DNA of 64,000 bases from Glandiceps talaboti (Eukaryota > Hemichordata > Enteropneusta > Spengelidae): contig NC_135559.1 in assembly GCF_964340395.1 (NCBI RefSeq), positions 15,952,531 through 16,016,530 on the forward strand, read 5' to 3'. The notes below the pieces were generated by a model that did not search any database, was not told where the DNA came from, and saw only the letters and a program-made list of their open reading frames with translations. Below, piece by piece: positions 42,934 through 55,468 of the stretch. The position numbers were made by a program, and so were the translations under genes. Position 1 is the stretch's first letter; every line of letters starts with the position of its first letter.

Positions 42934-45122
42934 AGTGTTGTTAACGTATCTAATTGAGTATGAATACCTGTTTAAGAAAATACAAGATGTTTCTCTGAAT
43001 TGATGTGTTTGATTGTCAACCATATAATATCATAAGAGACTGTATTGGGTTACCCCACTATACAATAGGATTAAGTTAAACAATGGCCAAGGTGTAATGT
43101 TTGTATCATTTAAGATGTCAAGGATGTACAAAGACTTTTCCTTTCTATGGATGAGAAACAACTGTATGGTGTCCCTTTTTATTACTTCAGCCTAAAGACT
43201 TAATTTTGAGTATGATGTGATATTTTGTATATTACATGGTTTTCATCGAATGTAGTTTCTTAAATAAAGTTTCGTTAATATTTTGATTTCCCTTACTTAT
43301 ATGTGAAGCACATCAAGGTTTTGTACAAGTTCTGTTAGCCAGTGCTAAAATGCAGCTGTCGTTGGACCTGTGTGCTGGACTGAACACTTGCATACTTTTA
43401 GGTGAAGATGTTCACCATGCCTGTCATTATTAAAGCGGCAGAAGTTATTAATCCCTTTTGTTAGAGTATTTGTGTTACAATAATTAGAAACTTATCATTA
43501 GTGTTTATATTTCAATTAACATTGATTAATTTTATTTCTGTATATCTTATCAAGGTATCGCAATTTTAAACTTATTCCTAAAGTTGTAGCTTTTGGCCCT
43601 ACAGTTTTTAGATTTGAAATTTTTCTTTGGCCAAGTTTAATTTTAACACTAGTTAATATATCCGTGTAACTATATTGAAAACTTCAAAAACAATACCAGA
43701 ATGACTATGGAATGCCTTGCATTCTGTCAAAAAAAACTATATATTTCTATAATACAATTTTTCACACAAACCAAACATAGAACGTAGCTGTAATAAAAGA
43801 ACGATTCTTTCTAGAAAGAGAAATCTCTCATGTACTTCCATAAAACTATAAGAATTTCAGAGTAATTTGGCATGTACATATTCAGATTAGAATTATTGAA
43901 ATTATTTATGAGTAAGTTTAATTGAAATACTATTTAATATTCCTGTGTACATTTAAAAATAATGCCACTTGACAGAGAAATCTGTCATGAACTTGATATA
44001 AATCTTAATTTATCTAAATCCACTTAGCGCAGAGACTTGGCTATCTGACTTAACATACTGGATTTCTGGCCAACGACATTGTGAAGCTGGATAGCCAAGT
44101 CCCCAGGCTAACTTAAAGTCTCTGGTTATAATCCTCAATTTGGAAATGATTCTCTTGTGAACTTATTAATATTATGTGAGAAAAGTTGAACTTAGTTACT
44201 TTTAAAGTTGTTAGTATCGAACAGTTTTAGTATTGGCTTTTGAGTCATGATTTAATCGCAAAGTTTCATGTCATTTTTGTACACACTCCCTGTTGATTTA
44301 ATGACAAACTTAATATATTCTTTCATTCATGTTGAGACAAGTTATCTGTACTCGTAAAAGCCATTACTTACCATTACTTACCAATCATTATCAGTGATTA
44401 AAGTTTATTCTGACTTTATATAATGTGTTATCTGATTATTTCTATGATGTATTATATGTGTTTATAGTGATAACAACAGTAGGACGTCTGGTATAAATTA
44501 TATAGATCCTTAACATTCTACATCCCTACTCAAAATAAATTGGTGTGAATCAGCCGTATAACATTTGAAAAAAAATGTAATTTGTTTTGCTTGTATCGAT
44601 AACTAACAACACTACTAAGAAACTACTAGTAAGAAATATCCATTATCCCTATTAGAAAAGAGAAACCTAACTTCCATGATACAGATTTAACGACTGGCCT
44701 TACGTTAAAGTGCATTATAATTACCTACAGCGATTCAAATAAATGCCATGCCCGGTCGTGCAATAATCAATGATGACTAACTACATAATGTTTTCAAAAT
44801 TTATCGAAACTGTAAAGGTGAGGAGTTGATCTGACTTACTTTCACTATTAAATCCTAAACTAAGGGAACATTTTCAACTCAAGCTGATGAAGGTCGTCAT
44901 TCTAAACTTGTCCACTTTTATCTGAAGAAATGTCCCTCTTCATCACATCTTTTGGTGTAATTCATAGTTTCTGCAACTACGAATTAAATTAATCTATCCT
45001 ACTAATAATATGAAGATAGATAACTGTGCAGTATATTATAAAATTCATAATCTAAATTGGAAATACGACGAAAACCAAAAGTGAACGCCTTGAAAAAGAA
45101 CTTAAATGATTTGTCTATTCTC
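42934..45122. other. Downstream region of TRIM-D
   Basis: Counterpart of 24939-27020, including the decamer module at 44361-44420. No gene is seen. The match to block 1 ends at ATTTGTCTATTCTCCAG. Confidence 0.65.
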
Positions 45123-45928
45123 CAGCGGTATAGCCAGTGATTTAAAAAAAAAGGCTCCTAGTAGCAGCCATTCAGTTTTAAACAAACACGTGGAATTCAT
45201 GAATTAAACGAGTTCAACGGTTCTGTCCGAGTAGTTACCAGAGGTGTTACTCGTATCAATATACGGGGAAACACAAAAAATAACCCTCTCTACTAAGAGC
45301 CAATCATGAACAAGCAAATGACATCTGCCCCACATACACACTTGCTCTAAAGTACTAAATAAAAAGAACAATAACTACCACAAATAGTAGATTGAGTGAC
45401 AGGTTTGTTGAGAATTTAAAAAAAAATCGAGTCGTCGCACCACTTTAGACAAACTGTCCTGACCAGAAACAATTCTTTTTGTTGTTGTTGGCCTAACTAC
45501 AAAGGGTGTGGAAAGACTCTCGGGCAGCATGCCAACACTTATACCATGTTAATAACAGAGATAGCTGCGCATGCGTACATTCTCAGACTGGTGATCGTGT
45601 GACAGGTCATATGAGGACAGATTCTATACCTAGCTACAGACTACTTCCTTATAGGAATCCTACCAGGTAAAACTATGTCTATATTTGAATTTTTCAACAA
45701 ACTGACTGTAATGCATGCAATCATTTGCATTAATACGTGTATGCGGTAACTGGAGTACACAATTTGCAATGTAAATCTTATTTTAAGTATTTATTTTGCT
45801 TTCTTTCTTTTTCAACTTGTCAACATTCGTAGAAGACCTCGTCCACACAACACAATTAGGTTGCATTCAAATTTCCAGGAAGCTCGTAAGTATAGCGAAC
45901 CCAGACCAAGCACTAGCGATATCTCATC

Positions 45929-48157
45929 ATGGCAACTTCAGAGTCGAAATTTATAGAGGAGATTGACGACAAATTCCTCATCTGTACGATCTGCATGGAG
46001 CGGTACAAAAGTGCAAAGCTTTTGTCGTGTTTACATACTTATTGTGGGCACTGTCTGGAGACGTTGGTTAAGAAAACTGGTGAACTTCTTTGCCCGGTGT
46101 GTAGACGTTCTCAAACGATGACTGATGGTGGTGTTCCTGCGATAGCAGATAACTTTTTCATGAATCAGTTGGTGGACCAGTTCAACAGACGGGATGAGGA
46201 AGTACTTGAGGCGAGGAAATGTGGTGGTTGTAGGAAGAGTTCAGCTTCACATAGGTGTATCGACTGTGCAATGAGTCTTTGCCAAACTTGTACAGATGTT
46301 CACAGTAACATTCCGTTGGCACGTAGACATCACCTGATGTCAATCACACAGTATGAGAAGACAAAGGCCGAGAACCCAGCAGCGGTACAACCTCCCATCT
46401 ACTGTACCAGTCACCAAGACAACCAGGTCAAATTCTACTGTGATACTTGTGATGTTGGCATCTGTCATGAATGCACTGTTCTTGATCACCCACGACCTGA
46501 ACACACATACAGATACTTGAAATCAGCGGCAGAAGAGTACACGAAATACCTGACAGAGATGGTTGAAAAGATGAAAGTGAAACAAAGAGAAGCACACAAC
46601 AGTAAGAATATGGTACAAGAGATGGTGAACTCAGTTGACCACAACTTCCAGAAAAATGAGGAAATAATCAAGGAACACATGAAAGGGGTGATTGAAGAAA
46701 TTACTCGAAGTATACAGAAAGAGGGTGATGGCCTGTTGCAGAAGCTGAAAGATGAATATGATGATAGGAAAAGCAAGCTACAGGCACAGATTAAAGAGCT
46801 CAACAACACTGAAGACGTTTTGTCAAGTGCTGGTGACGTTGCAGAGAACCTGGTGCATTGTGGGAATGATGCACAATTACTGTTGGCCAAGAACGGAATG
46901 ACGTCACAAATACAAGAACTGATGGCGGCAAACACAGATCAGACACCATTGGAGAGTGATTGTGTAGACTTCCGTCCATACCCGGATTACCTTTATACTG
47001 AAACTTTAGGAGAACTTTACTTATCACCTTGTATGATAACTAGTTATTCAAAGTTTCCAAAGGTTGGAGAAGAGATTAAAGTAACACTGGCAAGCAAGGA
47101 TAGCAGAGTGAAACTGACGAAGGAAATGGTCAAGTGTGATGTTTCCTCACCTGACGACGAACCTAACGAAATTAAGATGACAGACAACGAAGATGGTAGC
47201 GTGTCATTTGTAACTACAGGCAGAGAAGAAGGGTATTATGACTTTGATGTATCTGTTAATGAAAAACCAGTTGAGTGGTCACCACTAAAAGTCGAAGTCA
47301 TTTCACCAGAATCCATGGGTTTGCTGTGTGAAATCAGTGATTTTGGTGTTGGGGTTGGTCGGGTACGTTACCCTATTGATGTTAGTTTGTATAAAGAGAA
47401 TGTGTTAGTTAGTGATAGTGATAATGGCAGATTACAATTATTCACATTACATGGCCAGCATTTGAGAGTGATCTACTTCACTGATTTCCCTACCCCTTTT
47501 GTGCCTTTGTTTGTAGCAGTGTCAGAGAAGGGTCATATCTTTCTCACAGCCGAAGATAATAGAAATCAAGTTTTTGTGTGTGATGAGAATGGGAAGTTGA
47601 TTAGATGCTTTGGAGAGAATGAGTGCAAGAGGTTGGACGGCATTGCAATCAGTCCCTTGAATGGCAGAGTGTATGTGGCTGATAGGGAAAGAGGCTGTGT
47701 GATAGTTTATACACAAGATGGTAAGTATTTGAATTCATTCGGCAAGGATTGGCTGATATCCCCAGGATATGTCACAGTGGGGAGTAATGGCAATATCATA
47801 GTATCGGATAGTGTAGCAGTCAAAGTGTTTAATGCAATAGGCAAGTACTTGCATTGTTGTGGGGTAGACAGGAGTTTCGTAGATTATGGAAATATGACCC
47901 CAGATCGGGAAATATCTGCTGTGACTACTGATAAGAATGGAAATGTGTATGTGTGCGACGTTTATACGCGAAGTATAAACAAGTATGACGCTAAAACTGG
48001 CGGTTTTCTTAATTGCATAGAAAATGCCATGAATGTGGGTGGCGAATATGGAATGTGTGTGACTGATGATGAGGCATGTAAAATAGTAGTGGCAGATAGT
48101 TACAACCACTGCATCGAAGTCTTTATAATGAATGAAGAAGATTTATTTGTTGCGTAG
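45929..48157 (+). CDS. TRIM-E: TRIM-NHL E3 ubiquitin ligase, diverged type 1
   Basis: 742 residues in one exon, with the full set RING (about 19-58), B-box 1, B-box 2, coiled coil, filamin-like domain and NHL propeller. It is closest to TRIM-C at the N terminus (CTICMERYKSAKLLSCLHTY). The filamin-like domain and several NHL blades are clearly different, and the C terminus is extended by about ten residues (MNEEDLFVA). Zinc ligands are intact. The predicted first exon ends at 45666 with a GTAAAAC donor, and the acceptor is TAG at 45830-45832. No disabling change is seen. Confidence 0.92.
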   Translation: MATSESKFIEEIDDKFLICTICMERYKSAKLLSCLHTYCGHCLETLVKKTGELLCPVCRRSQTMTDGGVPAIADNFFMNQLVDQFNRRDEEVLEARKCGGCRKSSASHRCIDCAMSLCQTCTDVHSNIPLARRHHLMSITQYEKTKAENPAAVQPPIYCTSHQDNQVKFYCDTCDVGICHECTVLDHPRPEHTYRYLKSAAEEYTKYLTEMVEKMKVKQREAHNSKNMVQEMVNSVDHNFQKNEEIIKEHMKGVIEEITRSIQKEGDGLLQKLKDEYDDRKSKLQAQIKELNNTEDVLSSAGDVAENLVHCGNDAQLLLAKNGMTSQIQELMAANTDQTPLESDCVDFRPYPDYLYTETLGELYLSPCMITSYSKFPKVGEEIKVTLASKDSRVKLTKEMVKCDVSSPDDEPNEIKMTDNEDGSVSFVTTGREEGYYDFDVSVNEKPVEWSPLKVEVISPESMGLLCEISDFGVGVGRVRYPIDVSLYKENVLVSDSDNGRLQLFTLHGQHLRVIYFTDFPTPFVPLFVAVSEKGHIFLTAEDNRNQVFVCDENGKLIRCFGENECKRLDGIAISPLNGRVYVADRERGCVIVYTQDGKYLNSFGKDWLISPGYVTVGSNGNIIVSDSVAVKVFNAIGKYLHCCGVDRSFVDYGNMTPDREISAVTTDKNGNVYVCDVYTRSINKYDAKTGGFLNCIENAMNVGGEYGMCVTDDEACKIVVADSYNHCIEVFIMNEEDLFVA

Positions 48158-48579
48158 GGATGCGTTTGTAGAAACTTATAGTCAATGAACATGATCCTGT
48201 CAGTACACTTAAACAAAACCTATGACATTATTCCACACACGAGAAACGTTTTAATGATTAAAATACAGTTTTGATGTGTGAACAAATTAAAGTTAGATTC
48301 ATGAGCTTAATCTCAATTGTATCGTCGGGTGTTATGGAGAGTCATGGAAACATATCGTTCTCTAGAAATGTTCGTCTATAAGTGTACGGTACGTCGTGAC
48401 GGGACATACACCCTCACACATCGGTCAACCCATTTCACAGCCAGTGAGAGGAGAGTGACACGACCTATCTTCATGATCTTACAGAGATGTCAGTATTGAA
48501 AGGGTCTTTGGCAAAATGAAAACGTGATTTAAGTTGTGTAATTTCTTAAGTCCAGCATGATTTGTCATGCACAGGGGAT
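48158..48579. other. Downstream of TRIM-E
   Basis: No gene. It contains a diverged copy of the GC-rich patch at about 48383-48500 (GTGTACGGTACGTCGTGACG). Confidence 0.55.
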
Positions 48580-48872
48580 TTATACATTTTAGAGTTACGC
48601 TGATACCAATCTGATTTAAGTCTGATATAGTGAGTGAACTTGGCGCAATTTCTTTATTTAAATGCATTGTTTCCTATGTTTAATTTCTTGTTGTTTGTTG
48701 TTTTTTTTGTTACGTGAGTGAGTGCCTTGGAACGCTCACTCAAGGAACAAAAAGAAAGTTCACATAAGAAACAGATGTAAATAAAGAAATTGCACCAAGT
48801 TCACTACATCAGATTTTAATCAGATTAATATTGTGCTGATACATAGGCAGTTACAGTGATCCTCTAAAATTA
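48580..48872. mobile_element. Foldback MITE-like element 2
   Basis: A long imperfect inverted repeat, left arm about 48600-48726 and right arm about 48729-48840. Paired parts include GAACTTGGCGCAATTTCTTT with AAAGAAATTGCACCAAGTTC, and GAGTGAGTGCC with AACGCTCACTC around a 4-bp centre. Possible short ends are ATTTTAGAG and CTCTAAAAT. There is no coding capacity. Confidence 0.75.
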
Positions 48873-49889
48873 GTTATTAACGTCAATCTAGCCATTCAGA
48901 TTTGTTCCATTTGATTTAAATACATGTATTCCGTACAAGGTTTTTGCACACTGTTATGTTATAAAATGCGTTATCGTTTAGCCGTAATAGACTTTACACA
49001 TAGGCGTTTTTATGTAGGTATACAGCCAGTCATTCTGTCAAAACCAACGCCAGAAGAAGTTACCAGCATATCTCAAAATCGTGTTGCTATTATATACCAT
49101 CAGTATACTCAAGTATTATTTCTCTAATCCTATTATACAAACTTAAATATGTCGCCAATTTAGTATTTTGTGAACTCGTACTATACATGTCATTCCAAAA
49201 GTTTTTTATATGTGGTTGTTTTAGATTTGATTGTAAGTTTATGCGACAGTTTCAACACTAGCTACTCTTGCTATGTACACCAGGACAATGCTATGGTAGT
49301 GACCATTCAAAGAATCAATCTTTACATGTAATGGTAATTTTTTGAACTACCTCTTCCATGCATTATTTGACAGTAATTGTTTCTTTCATGTAAGCCAAAC
49401 ATTATGAATATATTGTAATGAACAAATTATATAGATAGTTGGCGCGAATTGAAGTAATTTGGCATGTATTTTATATCAAATAGTAACATTTTGATAATGT
49501 TAATGTGTATCACTGCACGAGCTGTAGGTGAACATTGCGTTGTTGGTTTCTTGTTAGGTACAGTAACATACCAGTAATATCTTACACCGTGGACATTATC
49601 CAATCACCTTTGAGTGATCGTATATTTTGAACCCGAAAATCAGCGCCCTCAATGGCTATCACAATTTCAATTTGTTACTCAGTGTTGCAATGCTTGTGGA
49701 TATGATAAGAGCGACCACTGATTAGCATGTACACTGTCTAATTATTTCTGTTTTAACACTTTTCAGTAAATATATTGTGGTTGTCTGATCGAAACAAATA
49801 ACACAGTAACAAATAGTGCAGTTGTAACACGGTGAAAGATTCCAAGCCAAGCTTTCGCTCAAAAAAATAAGCTTGTCACTGAACTACTA
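48873..49889. other. AT-rich intergenic DNA
   Basis: No gene is supported. The right end (about 49830-49887, AAGCCAAGCTTTCGCTC) matches about 3880-3930 upstream of TRIM-A. Confidence 0.55.
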
Positions 49890-50056
49890 GACTGTCGACG
49901 GTCGCTGGCGCCTTTTTTGCTACGTTTTACCCAAAACTAAAGTCGTCGCCTCGCTTCGATCCGGAGCAATACTATAATTACATACTGATAGCGAAGGCAG
50001 TATGTGACGACTTTAAAAGTAGCAAAAAAAAAAGGCGCGAGCGACTGTCGACAGTC
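49890..50056. mobile_element. Foldback MITE-like element 3 with TA target duplication
   Basis: 167 bp bounded by GACTGTCGACGGTCGC and GCGACTGTCGACAGTC, with TA on both sides (49888-49889 and 50057-50058). The arms pair over about 55 bp, including GGCGCC(T)n and TTTAAAGTCGTC-like parts. The same flanking sequence without the element is at about 3915-3935 and 28658-28678, which gives paralogous empty sites. TA duplication and structure fit a Tc1/mariner-type MITE. It inserted after this segment was duplicated. Confidence 0.85.
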
Positions 50057-50058
50057 TA

Positions 50059-51507
50059 CTGCACTACCTACAGATAATATTGACCACTATTATTAACAGA
50101 TACAATGTCTTTATACAATAAGTAATCTTATCAATTTTTAGTGAGTTTATCTTTATTTACTCGAAAAAATATCCCGGTTGCGGTTTAATAATTAAGTATT
50201 CCAAATTGTGACAAGTTACCTGTGTACATGTACTTGTAATCATCAATTATCAGCAATTAAAGGTTCTTTAGAGTGTAAACATGGTGAGGAGTGCTTTGTG
50301 TGTATTTCTGTTATAAATGCGTCTAGTGTAAACACCAGTGTAACATCTCTGATGGATGTACAGACCCATAACATTCTATTTATCAAAGGGACCAGGCCAA
50401 GCAACCAGTACAAGTCTGTTTCATGTCGGTAACTTACAACAGGGAGTACATTGTTCTGGAAGTAACATCTCAATCACCTTTATACAGATCAGAACCCCAG
50501 TTTACAGGAAAATCAGTACACAAGTAATTAAAACACCTCAATGTGAAAATAGACAGTGGAGACAAATTATTTCTTAACTGTCGTGGAATGATTTCTAGGC
50601 TCCTTTTTGATTTTTAGTCTGCACTACATATATAATTTTAATTTTTCTATTGTCATTTTTATTTAGATATATAGAAAGTTAATGCAATTAATAGCGAGCA
50701 CCAGCGCAATTAATGGATCACGATTAGTCGTCGTAATCGATGAATCATGATTATGATTGTGCAAATCGAACGCACCCGAATGAGATTTTGCCATATGCTT
50801 GATGCGATCATTACAGCTTTTCCTTTAGGAAGGAAAACGTAACCACGATGAGCTAGTTTATGTTTTCAACCATTCCTTTATAAAGTTTGAATGATTACTG
50901 ACCCATAATCACGATTCTACTATAATTATGACTATGAACACCTGTGGAGATGCAATGTGCGTGTACCATACGTGTAAAATGATGGTCAAAATGCAAACCT
51001 GAAGGCGATGGTAGCAAGACCAGTCGCCTCTGGTAAGGAGTGTAATATATATTTAAGTTAATGTTTACACAAATTGTAATGCTACATTCGAATTCCGAAT
51101 TCTAACTGGCGTGAGCTTATGGACTGAGCCGTAGAGTATGATATTAATCTAATAACACAAAAAGGCAATTATTTGATGAAGAATCAAGCGACTCGATGAT
51201 AAAAGAATTCAAAAGCATTCCGAAACGTAACGGACCAAGGTCATATACTAGAAGTTCCTGTCTTTATATCGACCATTGTTATAATACATAATCGATCGAG
51301 CACAATAATTCATGTAATAAGTAGTATAAGGTTTTTAAAAACTGATAAAACAGTTCTAGACATTTGGCAGCCTGCCAATAGTTTATACAAAGAGACAATA
51401 GCGCACGTAATTGCGCATGTATACATTCTGTCATGATCATGGCATCATCGGTCATCTGAGGACGGACACCCACTACCTGTTCATGCACGGTTTCCTACAA
51501 CTTGAAG
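50059..51507. other. Upstream region of TRIM-F
   Basis: No gene is supported. It contains a diverged decamer/ATTAAAG module at about 50216-50271. It ends in a predicted type 2 first exon (donor after 51507, acceptor TAG at 51670-51672 or 51683-51685). Confidence 0.55.
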
Positions 51508-51773
51508 GTAAAATATCGTCTATATTTCAAATGTTCACCAGACTTATGCAATTCGTGCAGTTGACAAGCTTTAATAAATGTATCTGACAACTGAATGAAA
51601 ACATTTAATAAGTCATAAATCTTGCTTTTTTATTAATAAGTATTTATTTTGCTTTCTTTCTTTTTCAACTAGTCAACATTCATAGAAGACCACGTAGATT
51701 GAATTCTATCACTCAATCGCTCCCGAGTTTGCGGAGCCTTTTACTCGGTGACAAACAATAGCGATATCACATC

Positions 51774-53335
51774 ATGGCAACTTCAGAGTCGAAATTTTTG
51801 GGGGAAACTGACAGCAGACGAGATGGTGAACTACTTGAGGCGAGCAAATGTGGTGGTTGTAGGAAAAGTTCAGCTTCACACAGGTGTATCGACTGTGCAA
51901 TGAGTCTTTGCCAAGCTTGTACAGATGCACACAGTAACATTCCATTGACACGTACTCATCGCCTGATGTCAATCACACAGTATGAGAAGACAAAGGTCGA
52001 GAACCCAGCAGCTGTACAACCTCCCATCTACTGTACCAGTCACCAAGACAACCAGGTCAAATACTACTGTGATCCTTGTAACGAAGGTATCTGTAATGAA
52101 TGCGCTGCACGTCATAACACACATTATGAACACACATACAGACCCCTGAAATTAGCAGCAGAAGATTACAGGAAATACCTGACAGAGATGGTCAAAAAGA
52201 TGAAAGTGAAACAAAGAGAAGCATACAACAGTAAGGATATGGTACAGGAGATGGAGAACTCACTTGATCGGAACTTCCAGACAAATGAAGAAATAATCAA
52301 CGACCACATGAACAAGACGATTGAAGATTTGACCCAAGAAATACGGGATGAGGGCCATAACCTGTTGAAGGAGCTGAGGCGAGAATGGGACGATAGAAAA
52401 AGCAAGCTGCAGTCACAGCTCAAAGACGTTAACAACATTGAACAAAGTTTGACGAGTGCTTGTGAAGATGCCGAGAAAATACTAAGATATAGAAGTGATG
52501 CACAGTTGATGTCGGATAAAAATAGAATGACATCACAAATACAAGAACTAATGACGGCAAACACAGATCAGACACCATTGGAGAGTGATTGTGTGGAATT
52601 CCATAAATATCAGAATTACTGCCAAGCTGAAAAATTAGGACGGCTAGACTTATCGTCATATGAAATACCAGTTTCAAAGTTTGTGAGGATTGGCGAAGAG
52701 ATACGAGTAACCCTGACAAGTAAAGATACAAGAGTGAAACTGACAAAAACTGTGTCAAAGGTGAAATGTTAACACCTCGCTCTGAAACAAGGAAAGTGGA
52801 CATAATGGACAATCTAGATGGAAGTATTTCATTGGTTGGCAGAGGGGATGAGGAGGGGGGTTACAGGATGGATGTTTATGTGAATGACAAACCAATTCAA
52901 GGCTCACCATTGGAAGTGGAAGTCATTGACAAGTCCAAGGGGTTAGTATATAATTTCAGGAGATGGGGTTCTAGGATGAACGAGATTATGGGTGCTGCTT
53001 TATATGGGAGGAATGCTTTAGAATATGATCCACGTAGAGGTAGAGATAACAATTATTTAGAATATATGGCCGCATTTGCCCCCGGCCCCTGTGATCTGAA
53101 TGACTAATTTCCCCAAAGCAACAAAACATTTTACCAGTGTTCACTAATGGCATCAAAGTAGACAACAAGGGTAATAAATGTCATAGTGACAGGTGTCGCG
53201 TCAGTAATAATATTCGATGCCAATGATAAATACTTACATAGTTTTGGGGCTTTACGTCGTGGATTAGGTGAACTCGGGAATGCATGTGACGTGTGTACTG
53301 ATTAAGATTGATATGTGTATGTGAAAGACAAGTGT
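51774..53335 (+). pseudogene. TRIM-F: RING-less, truncated TRIM-NHL gene
   Basis: The normal TRIM start is kept, but about 73 residues covering the RING are missing in frame (after GETD the sequence resumes at RRDGE). B-box 1, B-box 2 and the coiled coil follow, and the frame stays open for 332 residues to 52772. A frameshift near 52750-52766 separates it from the filamin-like domain and the first NHL blade, open from 52766 to 53107. NHL remnants continue with internal stops to about 53335 (GTAGACAACAAGGGTAAT, TTCGATGCCAATG). No E3 activity is expected. The 332-residue B-box and coiled-coil product could still be made and might pair with intact TRIMs, but decay is the simpler reading. Confidence 0.85.
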
Positions 53336-55183
53336 TTATATTATGCTTAAAGAACTATCCAGTATAAATAAAGATTATTATTATATAGCGTTTGCTTTTA
53401 AGTCATGTAATTTCTTAGACTTTAGTTTAATCTAGTCTTTCTGTGTCGTTTATTGTGGTTTCTTTTACATAAATCTGGAACACAAGGCCGTGTTAGTTCT
53501 GAGAGAACTCCATTATATCGTACTACAAGTAACTGTTGTACGAAGATGTTCATCCTGCTGTCGCGATTTTAAAGTGGAAGATGTTATCCCGCATTTATTC
53601 AGAAATACCTCAACTATTCCAAAAAAAATGTTATAGGAGTGAGTTCAAAAGAGTTACATGCATATATTTCTCTAATCGATGTCAACAAGCTCCGTTTCAA
53701 ATATCAGTGTGGCACCCCCTGGTATTTTTGGTTTTACTTTCTTAGCAAATGTGATACATATTACATTAATAACTTCGACTTTTGGTTATGTCTTTCAAAA
53801 CTTATATTTTACAAGTGAAAATACTGCAAAAACAATAATTGTTATCCAAGGTTTTTGAAATGTTGAATTTTGTATCAGCAGAATGTCAAAAGTGTAAGAA
53901 AACAAAAACCCAAAATAGTTCAGGTGTTCAGATCTAGAGTGTTTATATATTGTTATACACCATTAATGTTTGTAGTGAAGTTCAAATACATACTAAATAT
54001 CCTACTATCCGAAGTGAACCTCTAAGTTTCGATTTAAACAAAAACATTTCGCACACTAACACACGCATTCCAAAAGTTGCATCTATATATTAGTTATTTT
54101 CAGAATTTATTTTCTTTTGTACTTGAAGTTGTACTACTAGCTAATATATCTATGACAGTGGAGATTGTAAAAACAATATCCCAGATAATGCAATATGCAA
54201 TAAAAAAAAAGCCAAATGCTATAGATTCCGTAAAAGTAATGCAAATTTTCATGTAAACCAAACATTATAGATTATGGAGAATATATGGAAATTGACATTA
54301 ACGTTGAGTAATTAAATCATTGTGTGATTAATGCCCGTAGTAGAGTGACTGATTGAAACACAGACATGTAAGAATGCAAATTTTCCTACTGTAGAATATT
54401 ATCTGATAATCATACAAGAAATCGTATGCACCTTTTAGATGGAATAACGACTATTCTGTCGTGCAATTGATTACTATAAGGAGTTGAGAGCAAATTAATT
54501 TGACATGTTATATATCTAAATCCACTTAACACAGACACTTGGCTATCTGGCACTGCAGAATATTAGGCAAACAGCTATGTCATACCGGATAGCTATCCAC
54601 TATTCAAAAACTATTCTCTTGTGAACTCATAAATATGTGAGAAAGGTTCGATATGATTACTTTACAATTGTTAGTATTACAACGGTTTTAGTCATGGTGG
54701 CTTTTACGCCATGATTTAAACACAAACTCATATTCTTTATCTGTAGTAGTACTCGTGTTATTCATGTTGAGACAAGTTACCTGTAATTGTAAACGCCATT
54801 CCTTATCAGTGATTAAAGTTTATTCTAACTTTATAATGTGTTTTCTGATTATTTATCTGGTATATATGCTGATGGTACGAACAACGCTTGACATTCTACA
54901 TCCCCATTCACAATAATAAATTGTTGTCAAGCAGACGTACATTTGTTGCAAAAACTTGTTTGTGTATTAGCTTGGTAACTTACAACAGAGGCTACATTGT
55001 TCTTGAAGTCACATCCTCAGTAACCCCATCGTCGCAAACCAAGGCCTCTTTTACGGCACCGTCCAAAATGCGCTGTCTCGTTATTTCGCAGTGTCGTGGA
55101 AGAAATAACAGCTCTGGTTTGCGAGAATAAAGTAACCCTTATAGAGAAAGATCCAGAGTATTTGAAAATTATTCTGGCTCTCT
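53336..55183. other. Downstream region of TRIM-F
   Basis: No gene. The decamer-related module with ATTAAAG is at 54795-54840, matching the other TRIM copies. Homology to the other blocks fades by about 54900. Confidence 0.6.

Positions 55184-55468
<285 letters not shown>

Larger units (their letters stand above)
45125..54900 (+). repeat. Partial third duplication block (TRIM-E, TRIM-F), no kinase
   Basis: It starts with sequence matching about 28755 upstream of TRIM-C. TRIM-E has type 1 upstream sequence, and TRIM-F has type 2 upstream sequence (TCTAGACATTTGGCAGCCTG near 51355, as at 22340 and 40335). The order therefore equals TRIM-A/C then TRIM-B/D, but the 3.6 kb between them contains no kinase exon I can find. 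It is more diverged than blocks 1 and 2 are from each other. Confidence 0.75.
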
